Below the pieces are notes generated by a model. The model saw only the letters and a program-made list of their open reading frames with translations. It was not told the DNA's origin and ran no database searches. Shown in pieces: positions 1 through 6,235 of a stretch of DNA of 16,839 nucleotides. This DNA is from Deltaproteobacteria bacterium (lineage in GTDB: Bacteria > Desulfobacterota > DSM-4660 > Desulfatiglandales > HGW-15): contig JAFDHB010000074.1 of assembly GCA_019308985.1 (NCBI GenBank), positions 1-16,839 on the forward strand, read 5' to 3'. Numbering within the stretch: the first letter of the stretch is position 1; each line of letters begins with the position of its first letter. The translations under genes and the position numbers were made by a program.

Positions 1-89
1 GGACAATCACTGCAACATTAAATGATTTTCATCAGTCTGGCCTTCTAAAAATCTTTCAGTTCCCTCTTCATAGGGACAATCACTGCAAC
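1..89 (-). CRISPR. Leader-proximal end of a CRISPR array (two repeats, one spacer)
   Basis: The 17 bases at 1-17 recur exactly at 74-90. This marks the end of one repeat, cut by the window edge, and a second, full repeat at about 53-89 (roughly 37 nt). The spacer between them, about 17-52, is 36 nt. Read on the minus strand, the repeat starts GTTGCAGTG, holds a TCCCT/AGGGA stem around an ATGAAG loop, and ends in ACTGAAAG. That end matches the 8-nt 5' handle left by Cas6 in many type I and type III systems. Orientation is therefore inferred as leftward transcription, away from cas4, which makes 53-89 the first repeat and 17-52 the newest spacer. The repeat boundary on the ACTGAAAG side rests on the handle, because the second copy is truncated. 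Both copies are also followed by an A, so the repeat could be one base longer. Confidence 0.85.
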
Positions 90-189
90 AGATGGCTATG
101 GCCCGGAAATCTTAGCAGATTTTGGCTCAAAATAGCCAGGAATTCTCGCAAACACCTTTTTTGCGCAAAAAAACGTCCGGTTTGCGAAA
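90..189 (-). promoter_or_regulatory. Probable CRISPR leader with nested inverted repeats
   Basis: This 100-bp interval lies between the cas4 stop codon and the first repeat and is AT-rich by eye. Given the inferred array polarity it must contain at least the leader-proximal part of the leader. It holds a perfect 16-bp palindrome, TTTTTTGCGCAAAAAA, at 157-172. An outer inverted repeat encloses it: TCGCAAAC at 146-153 and GTTTGCGA at 180-187. A further pair, TGGCTAT at 93-99 and ATAGCCA at 132-138, lies nearer the repeat. I found no convincing -35/-10 pair, so the promoter is not placed. Array transcription may also come partly from read-through of the cas operon. The stem is too AT-rich to call an intrinsic terminator with confidence. 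Confidence 0.5.
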
Positions 190-783
190 TCACCATATAT
201 CACGGCAGTAGTTCTGGTACTCGCAGTCCGCACACTTTGCCCTCCTGGAAGGGGGATCGGGGAATCTCTCCAACCTGATCATATCCCTAATCTCATCCAG
301 GGTCTTGAGACAGTCGGCCTTAATCTCCTCCGTAAGGTCGAAGACTACCGCGTCTTTTTGCGGAATCAAATAGATAAAACCTTTTGTCACCGGACGCTTT
401 TCCTTATCCTCCAGTATCAGGGCATATCCGGCTAGCTGATAAACATGGTTCTTGTGAGGAGGTTCCCGCGTGAACTTAAAGTCAACAGGATAAATTGCAT
501 CGTCTGTTTCAATAACCATATCCAGCTTGCCTGACAGTCCTAATGCCCTGGAATGAACCCACCAGTTGAATCGCCTTTTACCATTGCCCAGCCCATATGC
601 GCGCAGCTTTCTCCTCTGTTCCAGTCCCTCCAGGTCTTCCTGTGCGGCCTTTCCCTTTTCCATCTTATAGGTAACGGCCTTGTCCACGGGTATCACGTAC
701 TGGTAATAGACCACCCTCGGGCAATAGTAGTATTGCTTGATGTCACTTACTCTCAGATCCGGCTTCTGTTCCTTCCCCTTCAT
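190..783 (-). CDS. cas4: CRISPR-associated exonuclease Cas4
   Basis: Cas4 is a RecB-like, iron-sulfur PD-(D/E)XK nuclease that trims prespacers and helps select the PAM before Cas1-Cas2 integration. With the ATG at 783 the protein is 197 aa, the normal size. Four cysteines placed as in the family, C21 (in YYYCPR) and C184, C187 and C193 near the C-terminus, are the expected 4Fe-4S ligands. The nuclease core shows D88 (GKLDMV), D101-x-K103 (PVDFKF) and Q116 (YQLAGYALIL). An in-frame GTG at 828 would add 15 residues but has no clear ribosome binding site. The ATG at 783 also lacks a strong one and overlaps cas2 by 41 bp, so translation is probably coupled. It is the last gene before the array. 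The order cas1-cas2-cas4 differs from the commoner cas4-cas1-cas2. Confidence 0.95.
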   Translation of the reverse strand: MKGKEQKPDLRVSDIKQYYYCPRVVYYQYVIPVDKAVTYKMEKGKAAQEDLEGLEQRRKLRAYGLGNGKRRFNWWVHSRALGLSGKLDMVIETDDAIYPVDFKFTREPPHKNHVYQLAGYALILEDKEKRPVTKGFIYLIPQKDAVVFDLTEEIKADCLKTLDEIRDMIRLERFPDPPSRRAKCADCEYQNYCRDIW

Positions 784-1108
784 CGCTCTGCTCGATATAC
801 TCCTTGTACTGCCTGAAATCCTTTTCACACACCGGCTGTATTAGCACCTTGCCGTTGGCTCCCGCCAGGTTGTCCCTCAGCCTTATGCCCAGCTCTTCCC
901 TTTTGTTCCGGGATAGGTAACCTATAAAGCCGCTGAACTGAGTCCTCTCCAGGCCGAAGTCCTTGCAAATACGCGCTGCCCTGCTGCGCACCTTGTCATC
1001 TTCGATATCATAGAATACGTATACGACCACTTCTCCGGGTCGGCCCACCAGGTCAAGTGCATCGATCCCTGTCTTGACCATATCCTGTCTCTTGACGATT
1101 CTTCCCAC
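743..1108 (-). CDS. cas2: CRISPR-associated endoribonuclease-fold protein Cas2
   Basis: Cas2 is the ferredoxin-fold dimer that bridges two Cas1 dimers in the spacer integration complex. The core VVVYVFYDIEDDKVRSRAA carries the first beta strand and the conserved Asp of the family. FGLERTQFSGFIGYLS is the usual second half-site region. The start is not settled. The GTG at 1108 has a GGGAAGGG sequence at fair spacing and gives 121 aa. An ATG at 1081 gives 112 aa. A GTG directly before VVYVFYDI would give a canonical compact Cas2 but lies too close to its purine run. The C-terminal tail beyond about residue 100 is acidic and polar (SDEGEGTEAGSESK) and overlaps the start of cas4. It follows cas1 by 47 bp. 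Confidence 0.92.
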   Translation of the reverse strand: MGRIVKRQDMVKTGIDALDLVGRPGEVVVYVFYDIEDDKVRSRAARICKDFGLERTQFSGFIGYLSRNKREELGIRLRDNLAGANGKVLIQPVCEKDFRQYKEYIEQSDEGEGTEAGSESK

Positions 1109-1155
1109 TTGTTACCCTTCCCGAACCGGTTCTGCAAAGATCGGCACGATAGTCC

Positions 1156-2337
1156 TCACCATTTGAAGGAAAAAGGCCTGTAAACCTTACCTCCCCTGAG
1201 AAAGGCAGCCAGATTTCTGGCCTGGATCTGGATTACGGACCGGATCTGGTATTTCTTCCCCTGGTATGTCTCCCTGGACTCCAGCCTATTAATGATCTTC
1301 TGGCTCAGATTCTTTCTCGTATCAACGTCCAGGAGACCACCCTCCATGTTCATGTTCTCTCCAAGGTTAACGTATGATATGACAGACCTGTCCACTACGG
1401 GTTGCCTGAATTCTTCCACCAGGTCCAGCACGAGCGATGGCTTTCCGGGCCTGTCTACATGAAGAAAACCAGCAAAGGGTTCCAGGCCGGCGCACACCAC
1501 CGCTCCCCACACATGGCTGTAAAGGATCCCATAGCCGTAATTGAGCATGGCATTGACCTTGTCGGTAGCACCCCTGTGGACGCGCCCCATAAACTCGACC
1601 CTGCCTCTTATGATTTCATGCACCCCATCCCAGTATGCCCTTCCCGAGCTGCCTTCAAGGCCGAGCAATTCGTTGCGGATTTGGCCAACAGTCTTCCCTT
1701 TGAGCTTTTTGACTTTGTTTTCACTTTCCTCCAACAGCCTGATCTTCTCCTCCAGCAAGGAATATCGCTTGGGGTTGGCTTTCTTCAGATATTTTCCGAA
1801 GTAGAGCAGGAGGTTCCGCTGATTCCTGAGCTTACCCCTCACCACGATCCTGGAAAACTCCGCCCCCCTTTCATCATCAAAGGCCCGAAATTGCTCCCTT
1901 CTGGCCTCTACGGTAGCCGAAAGCATGGGGGATGTTAGCTTGGCAAAGGGCCTGCCGTTTCCCTGAAGGAAGTTGATATGAATTCCCCTCGCGCAAAGCT
2001 CCATGATAAGATCAGAAGAAATGGTGATGCCCTTGGAGGCGACGGTCACCTCGCTGAGCCTGAAGAAGGGGAACTCGTAGATGAGGTCCTTACCCTTCCG
2101 AACAATAAGCCTGTCACTCTTCTTGCTAAGAAACAGGCCGAACCCTGAAAGTATGATCTGCGCGGCATCTCCGGACCTGACCAGCGTGATCTCATCACTC
2201 ACCACCAGGTCATCTTCCACATCCCTATCCACGACAATTGGGAGGGGCCTTGCCTCACCCGTGAAAAGATCATACTGGGCAGGTGGGTCTTCCCTCACCA
2301 CGGGAGTCTGCGACGTTAATTGGATCACTTCAGCCAT
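1156..2337 (-). CDS. cas1: CRISPR-associated integrase Cas1
   Basis: Cas1 is the metal-dependent integrase that inserts new spacers at the leader end of the array. The ATG at 2337 follows AAAGGAGG at ideal spacing and gives 393 aa. A longer in-frame start upstream would sit before that site and is rejected. Catalytic residues are visible at E228 (LLGLEGSSGRAYW), H293 (GFLHVDRPGKPS) and D305/E308 (LVLDLVEEFRQP). The family core starts near residue 60 (IILSGFGLFLSKKSDRLIVR), so there is an N-terminal extension of about 60 residues, including QYDLFTGEARPLP, of unknown role. It follows the cas6 3' fragment by about 59 bp. This suggests that cas5-cas6-cas1 was once a continuous order. Confidence 0.97.
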   Translation of the reverse strand: MAEVIQLTSQTPVVREDPPAQYDLFTGEARPLPIVVDRDVEDDLVVSDEITLVRSGDAAQIILSGFGLFLSKKSDRLIVRKGKDLIYEFPFFRLSEVTVASKGITISSDLIMELCARGIHINFLQGNGRPFAKLTSPMLSATVEARREQFRAFDDERGAEFSRIVVRGKLRNQRNLLLYFGKYLKKANPKRYSLLEEKIRLLEESENKVKKLKGKTVGQIRNELLGLEGSSGRAYWDGVHEIIRGRVEFMGRVHRGATDKVNAMLNYGYGILYSHVWGAVVCAGLEPFAGFLHVDRPGKPSLVLDLVEEFRQPVVDRSVISYVNLGENMNMEGGLLDVDTRKNLSQKIINRLESRETYQGKKYQIRSVIQIQARNLAAFLRGGKVYRPFSFKW

Positions 2338-2396
2338 GATTGCCTCCTTTCCCGGGTCGCCTGCCACCCTTAAGCGGCAACCCGGCTAGATGTCAC

Positions 2397-2450
2397 TCAC
2401 ACAAGCGGTTCGACCTCATACCATCCCTGGCCATAAGGACAACCATTGCC
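2397..2450 (-). pseudogene. 3' fragment of a second cas6 gene
   Basis: The minus strand reads GNGCPYGQGWYEVEPLV followed by TGA. This is the glycine-rich C-terminal signature of Cas6 RAMP proteins and aligns with GKAAAFGQGWYEVGPPV at the end of the intact cas6 (3337-4335), including a 22-nt block identical at base level. The sequence upstream toward 2522 keeps a short open frame but no convincing Cas6 similarity. The substitutions outside the identical block (NGCPY for KAAAF) look like a different cas6 allele rather than a fresh copy. Together with the 5' fragment at 5326-5493 it brackets the TA-cas6-TA block. The rest of the cas6-to-cas1 spacer, 2338-2396, holds only the cas1 ribosome binding site. 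Confidence 0.7.
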
Positions 2451-2522
2451 TTGTTCTGCCCTGAGCCTTTGATGGGAGTCAAAAATTTCCGCCCTTCGCC
2501 TCGCTTACATCAAGCAACGGGA

Positions 2523-3086
2523 TCAACTCTTCAAGCCGGCATCTACAAGGAGCCTGTTCAGCAAGTCTTCCAAACCCAACTCTGAAGACCATCTAGCCAG
2601 GTAAGCAAGGTCCAAGGACTCACCCTGTACCCTGGCGATGTTGAGGGCATCTTCATATTGTCTTTCAGATTGACCCAACTTGGACCATTCCAGTTTTGTT
2701 AGAATCGTATCCTCGGGAGTGGCAAACCAGCGATCTTTACCGAGGAAATTGATCTTACACCGTCTCCTAAACTCCTCGAGGCTGAAGGCCCTGGGCTTCC
2801 TCAAGATTATGTCAATCTTGAAGCCCGTCTCCAGGTGGATGATGTTGAGCATACGGGAGCCTGTGAATGCCTCTCTTGCTGAATCAGGATCCGCGTAGAA
2901 TTCATGCCCAAGCTTGTCCATCAATTGCAAAAGCCTATCAAGATCCGTTTCTATGATAACGTCTGCATCTTGGGTGACGCGAGGGACTCCATGGGCGTTA
3001 CTCGCAAAGGACCCTGCGACCATGAAAGGTATTCCCAGTTCATCCAGGCGATCGAGCAGTATCTGCAAGGATTCTTCAGGAATCAT
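2523..3086 (-). CDS. MNT-type nucleotidyltransferase, probable TA or defence component
   Basis: This 187-aa protein has the nucleotidyltransferase-fold signature: GSFAS at 25-29, a D40-x-D42 pair in VTQDADVII, and a third acidic residue D92 in FKIDIILRK. The C-terminal part, ATPEDTILTKLEWSK followed by GQSERQYEDALNIARV, is typical of AbiEii-like and related stand-alone nucleotidyltransferases. Proteins of this kind act as toxins or antitoxins that modify tRNA or partner proteins, but the activity here cannot be assigned. It overlaps the stop of the 83-aa gene upstream by the 4-bp ATGA, so the two are a coupled pair. It is not a known part of any CRISPR effector. It sits between intact cas6 and the cas6 3' fragment. 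Confidence 0.75.
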   Translation of the reverse strand: MIPEESLQILLDRLDELGIPFMVAGSFASNAHGVPRVTQDADVIIETDLDRLLQLMDKLGHEFYADPDSAREAFTGSRMLNIIHLETGFKIDIILRKPRAFSLEEFRRRCKINFLGKDRWFATPEDTILTKLEWSKLGQSERQYEDALNIARVQGESLDLAYLARWSSELGLEDLLNRLLVDAGLKS

Positions 3087-3334
3087 GCCCTAATGTCCGC
3101 GTCCTCAGGGTAGGCTGCTGCAAACAGATCATCGCCAAGGATGAGTCTTATAGTCGCCAGCCTCACCTGGTCATCACTGTATTCAGGATGCCTCATGCGA
3201 ACTCCCGCAGCCAGAAGTCTCCTGGAAGTCTGTGCCAGACTGATGGAGTTCACCAGGCGCTTTTCCGGCCCCATCTTACGAAAAATCTCAATCTGTTTTC
3301 TTTCAGCCTCAACCGTGGTATCTATCCTGATCAT
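3083..3334 (-). CDS. Small protein paired with the nucleotidyltransferase
   Basis: The 83-aa product is mostly helical and charged, with no transmembrane segment or recognised catalytic motif. From memory, proteins of about 80-90 aa with an internal pattern like AAGVRMRHPEYSDDQVRLATIRLILGDDL commonly precede stand-alone nucleotidyltransferases, so I infer a two-gene TA-like unit with this as the partner. Its ATG is two bases after the cas6 TAG, and its purine-rich AAAGGAG lies within the end of cas6. It therefore appears translationally tied to cas6. The function is otherwise unknown. Confidence 0.6.
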   Translation of the reverse strand: MIRIDTTVEAERKQIEIFRKMGPEKRLVNSISLAQTSRRLLAAGVRMRHPEYSDDQVRLATIRLILGDDLFAAAYPEDADIRA

Positions 3335-3336
3335 GC

Positions 3337-4335
3337 CTAAATACTGCTCCTTTCTTCAGTCATGACAGGGGGCCCGACCTCATACCATCCCTGGCCAAAG
3401 GCCGCTGCCTTTCCCACATGCAGGTACTGTCCAAGCCAAAGCAAAGGCCAAAACTCCTCCAGTTCTCCTTCGTATATCGTCTCCCCCACATAGCCTTTAA
3501 GCTTGTGTGTCAGATCCCGATGTTTGGAGTAACGCCTTTCCTCCGCCCAGCGAAGATCCTGGGACACAGTCCTAACCGCCTCGGCTCTTTCGCCGAAGCT
3601 CTTGAAGTCCATCTCCAGGGGCTTTTCGCCATAGAAGTACGAAAGCGCATTAATTCTATCCCTCACCCTTTTTATGAGTGCGCCAAACGTTGGTCGCACC
3701 CACTTCCCCCCTTCCTTCAAAAGCACCGGTGTGAGGAATCTCACTCGCACCCGTCCTTCCTTCAGATCTGGTGCTTGGCCCAGGTGGATTTCCCGTTGGG
3801 GTGTATGAACCAGGTTGTCGCCGGCCTCCATTACCGGCTGAACACCACCCGATCCATCCAGGCACTCCACCTGGCCTATCCTGAACCTCCCCCGGCCCGC
3901 TCCGATGCCCTTTTTGCCAAGCTCATTGAATGAGACAATCACGTAGGGAAACAAGTTGCGGCAGTTTCCCACCAGCACCAGATCGAAACAAACAGGCTCC
4001 CCTGGCTCGTAAGTCTCTTTTCCATCCAGGGGCGGCTTGATAACGAATGGCCTTGGGATATCACGGTTGAGCCTCAGCCGCTTGGCCTCCTCAGGGACCC
4101 TGGGTGAGAACACCACGCCGTAGGGGCATGCCTCGTGAATCCGGCACGAATCACACGATGCCCGCCTCTCAGCACAAACAAGCTTCCTCAGCGCCGTCCC
4201 GAACGCCCCCCTCAGGGTGATACCCTTGTTCATCCTGGGAAGCCTGATGAAGTCCTCCGGCTCCAGGGTGAACCTCAGGTGCCAGAGAGGGCAGATAGGG
4301 TTGTCATGCGTAAGGGGGGGTCGCATTTTCTGCAT
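3337..4335 (-). CDS. cas6: CRISPR precursor-crRNA endoribonuclease Cas6 (intact copy)
   Basis: Cas6 cuts the repeat RNA to release guides. Here it would serve both effector modules, being the only complete cas6 in the window. The 332-aa protein (ATG at 4335) has HLRFTLEPEDFIRLPRMNKG near the N-terminus and a cysteine cluster C54, C61, C64, C70 common in this branch of the family. It ends in the RAMP glycine-rich loop GKAAAFGQGWYEV at 308-320. Start choice is uncertain: TTG at 4344, ATG at 4335 and ATG at 4326 are all in frame, and the nearest AAAAGGAA fits TTG best. Unlike its neighbours it does not follow a coding gene closely. The MITE-like repeat lies upstream, so it may need its own promoter. 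Confidence 0.93.
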   Translation of the reverse strand: MQKMRPPLTHDNPICPLWHLRFTLEPEDFIRLPRMNKGITLRGAFGTALRKLVCAERRASCDSCRIHEACPYGVVFSPRVPEEAKRLRLNRDIPRPFVIKPPLDGKETYEPGEPVCFDLVLVGNCRNLFPYVIVSFNELGKKGIGAGRGRFRIGQVECLDGSGGVQPVMEAGDNLVHTPQREIHLGQAPDLKEGRVRVRFLTPVLLKEGGKWVRPTFGALIKRVRDRINALSYFYGEKPLEMDFKSFGERAEAVRTVSQDLRWAEERRYSKHRDLTHKLKGYVGETIYEGELEEFWPLLWLGQYLHVGKAAAFGQGWYEVGPPVMTEERSSI

Positions 4336-4412
4336 TCGACGCAATGTTCAAACGTTCCTTTTCAATGGCCGTGAACGGATGACGGCTTCCGGTATAGTTT
4401 CACTGTTCAATC

Positions 4413-4627
4413 TTGACGAGCTCGTAAAAAGTCAAAATTGAGATGGCAAAGTAAAAAGCTCCAAGTAAGCTTCAAGTTGAGCTTGCGAAATCCCGCCATC
4501 GGGAGCGCGCGAACCTCGTGTGATCCCCGCGCAAAAGCGGGATCTTCGAGAGGCGTACTTAGCGTACGCCGCAATCACAACGAAATGAAGCGCAACGCAG
4601 AAATTGGACTTTTTACGAAGCCATCAC
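4413..4627. mobile_element. MITE-like palindromic repeat in the PIN-cas6 gap
   Basis: The 318-bp stretch between the PIN gene and cas6 (4345-4662) has no credible gene and is mostly this element. Its ends are imperfect inverted repeats of about 27 bp. The core TCGTAAAAAGTC at 4422-4433 is mirrored by GACTTTTTACGA at 4607-4618, and similarity extends outward with mismatches. The interior contains a perfect stem GGCGTAC/GTACGCC at 4552-4570 and a bulged GATCCCCGC/GCGGGATC hairpin near 4522-4544. Small size, inverted ends and lack of coding capacity fit a non-autonomous miniature element. From memory, TCGTAAAAAGTC ends occur in repeats of sulfate-reducing deltaproteobacteria. No clear target-site duplication was found. 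Confidence 0.6.
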
Positions 4628-4662
4628 CCTTGTACCTCTTATCATAGGGTAACCCATGCGAT

Positions 4663-5067
4663 TCATGCGAACATTTCTATGAGATCAGATGCGGAAATGA
4701 TCTTTACTGATCGATATTCCTTCAAATTCAGCAAATCTTTGTCCCCGGTGACAATGCATGCGGCAGTGCCGGCAATTGCACAGGAGAGAAACTTGTCATC
4801 TTCGGGGTCCCTGCAGGCCCCTTTGACGCCCCTGCTCACCTCGACCACCTCGAAAAAAGGGAGAATCTCATACTCGATGATGGACCTTATTTCCCCGGCT
4901 GACAGGGTGAATTTCGGGTACTCGAGAACCCTTCTCAGTTCGTGGAAGGTTTCCTTTGAAACAAGCGGAATGATCTTGCCTTCCTGCCACAGTTCCACGA
5001 TCCTTGAGAGTCGCCCCGTGAAAAGCAATGCGGATATGACCACGTTGGTATCGAGGACGACCCTCAT
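4663..5067 (-). CDS. PIN-domain toxin of an AbrB-PIN toxin-antitoxin pair
   Basis: This is a 134-aa PIN-fold ribonuclease of the putative-toxin family. The acidic residues expected in the active site are D6 (VVLDTNVVISALLF), E43 (ETFHELRRVL), D91 (DPEDDKFLSCAIA) and D109 (IVTGDKDLL), so the enzyme looks intact. The ATG at 5067 shares a base with the antitoxin stop (TAATG) and follows AAAAAAGGTA. A longer GTG start at 5091 would overlap the antitoxin more and begin before the usual first beta strand. Proteins of this family cleave RNA when freed from antitoxin. In this position the pair could stabilise the cas locus, which is inference. Confidence 0.88.
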   Translation of the reverse strand: MRVVLDTNVVISALLFTGRLSRIVELWQEGKIIPLVSKETFHELRRVLEYPKFTLSAGEIRSIIEYEILPFFEVVEVSRGVKGACRDPEDDKFLSCAIAGTAACIVTGDKDLLNLKEYRSVKIISASDLIEMFA

Positions 5068-5306
5068 TACCTTTTTTCGCTTCTTGCCCACTCGACCGCT
5101 TCATCAACGTCCTTTTCCGTCAATCCGAGCCTTTTGATCTTTTCACGAATGGTATCGAGGGAGGACGGCACAGGGGTTATTCTCACGGGAACCAAGCGGA
5201 TTGAGTTACCGTCTATGCTCACGTCGAAATACTCAACATTTGGGAAGGCCCGGACAATCTCCTTGGGCAACGTGATCTGGTTCTTTGATGTTTTCTTGGC
5301 AAGCAT
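5067..5306 (-). CDS. AbrB/MazE-like antitoxin
   Basis: The 79-aa protein begins with a swapped-hairpin AbrB DNA-binding domain, MLAKKTSKNQITLPKEIV, followed by a C-terminal helical segment (LGLTEKDVDEAVEWARSEKR) that would bind the PIN toxin. It has a very strong ribosome binding site, AAAAAGGAGG, 8 bp before the ATG and adjacent to the end of the cas6 5' fragment. It is coupled to the PIN gene by TAATG. Such antitoxins usually repress their own operon, so an operator would be expected just upstream, where the cas6 fragment now lies. None is identified by sequence. Confidence 0.88.
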   Translation of the reverse strand: MLAKKTSKNQITLPKEIVRAFPNVEYFDVSIDGNSIRLVPVRITPVPSSLDTIREKIKRLGLTEKDVDEAVEWARSEKR

Positions 5307-5325
5307 ATTTCCTTACCTCCTTTTT

Positions 5326-5493
5326 TCAAGGATACCTTGGAATCCGCTTTCCTGTCAACTCCCTTCTCGCCCCTTTCGCCGAACCCCCGAAAGGTGATCC
5401 CTTGTACATCCTGGGAAGCCTTATAACCTCCTTTGGCTCCAGCGTGAACCTCAGGTGCCGAGGCGGGCAGATACCATTCTTCTTTGTACCCAT
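5326..5493 (-). pseudogene. 5' fragment of a second cas6 gene, frameshifted
   Basis: An ATG at 5493, 14 bp after the cas5 stop and preceded by AGGA, opens a 55-codon frame. Its residues 8-32 (ICPPRHLRFTLEP then KEVIRLPRMYKG) match the N-terminus of the intact Cas6 (ICPLWHLRFTLEP then EDFIRLPRMNKG). By hand alignment about four in five bases agree over roughly 87 bp with 4215-4301. One base is missing relative to intact cas6 just after the codons for MYKG. Restoring it gives MYKGITFRGFG, as in MNKGITLRGAFG. Similarity fades before the antitoxin's ribosome binding site. This was probably the original cas6 following cas5. A short frameshifted peptide could still be made. Confidence 0.78.
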
Positions 5494-5507
5494 GAGAGAT
5501 CGTCCTG

Positions 5508-6224
5508 TTATACGCGCTCATAATAGCTAAAGCCTTTGCTGGATTTAACAAGACGGTAGGGAAGCAAAACACCTTTGCGCACTCGGTCCTTGACAGGTGC
5601 TATCTTCTTGTCCGTATAGACATTGACCTTTTCAAAGGTGAGACTCTCTCCCCAGTCGTCCATCATTTGTACAATTCCAAGGACGAATGTGTCCGCGTTC
5701 CTAGCCCTTATTAGGCCATCTTTTATGTAAGCGTCGTCCATCTTAACAAAACCTTCCGGCAATTCCTCCGCAGTATAGGGGGCGGCTAGTAGTTGGAAGA
5801 AACTGCCTCTCTTGCCAAAATAGTTGACTTGCCCCAAAAGTGCAGATAGCTCCATGATGTCTGTGTCCAGAGGCACGCCAAAAGCAAATGCTAAGGGTCC
5901 CTCTAGGTGCGCATACTCCCTAAATGCGATTGTACGATCCATAGCTTCTTCAGGCTCTTTCTTGCGAGTAGGTTTGAGTATTTTAGTGAAAAGGTTAGTG
6001 ACGACCACCCGCACCGGCGGACGCACAGCTATGGAGATTTCCTTGATCCAATCGAAGGCCACTGCCCCCGCTGCGAATCCCTTGGTACGTAAAGCTGCGT
6101 CCAGGAGAGCTGTGCGAACGGCAAAAGGCGTAGGTAGAAATAAGGTTTTTGCTCCGGATGAGGTTGCTACTCCTGAGCGAAACGAAAACAGAGTAACCGG
6201 CTGGTATTCAGCGATCAGCCACAT
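5508..6224 (-). CDS. cas5: Type I Cas5 (crRNA 5'-handle-binding RAMP)
   Basis: This 238-aa protein is assigned as Cas5 by its position after cas7 and its RAMP-like N-terminus. MWLIAEYQPVTLFSFRSG is followed by the TPFAVRTALLDAALR helix that replaces the IPGSSLRG pattern of other RAMPs. In a Cascade-like complex Cas5 caps the 5' handle and contacts Cas8. The ATG at 6224 follows GGAGGGAAAGCA, so the longer in-frame start at 6242 is rejected. It begins 11 bp after the cas7 stop. No His-rich catalytic site is evident, consistent with a structural role and with a separate Cas6. The exact Cas5 subfamily was not recognised. Confidence 0.8.
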   Translation of the reverse strand: MWLIAEYQPVTLFSFRSGVATSSGAKTLFLPTPFAVRTALLDAALRTKGFAAGAVAFDWIKEISIAVRPPVRVVVTNLFTKILKPTRKKEPEEAMDRTIAFREYAHLEGPLAFAFGVPLDTDIMELSALLGQVNYFGKRGSFFQLLAAPYTAEELPEGFVKMDDAYIKDGLIRARNADTFVLGIVQMMDDWGESLTFEKVNVYTDKKIAPVKDRVRKGVLLPYRLVKSSKGFSYYERV

Positions 6225-6235
6225 TGCTTTCCCTC

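Noticed and set aside
157..172. Palindrome TTTTTTGCGCAAAAAA as an intrinsic terminator of the cas operon
   Set aside because: The stem is almost all A-T with a GCGC centre, so a stable hairpin is doubtful. A leader or protein-binding role is at least as likely.
3656..3933. Overlapping frames on both strands inside cas6
   Set aside because: The Cas6 frame carries the family motifs throughout, and the alternatives are low-complexity shadows.
4438..5137. Plus-strand frames across the MITE-like repeat and the PIN gene
   Set aside because: They overlap the repeat or are antisense to the intact PIN gene and show no protein features.
5219..5572. A 117-codon minus-strand frame covering the end of cas5 and the cas6 fragment
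   Set aside because: It runs out of frame through cas5, the cas6 fragment and the antitoxin start. Its only meaningful part is the GITFRGFG segment, which belongs to the frameshifted cas6 fragment.
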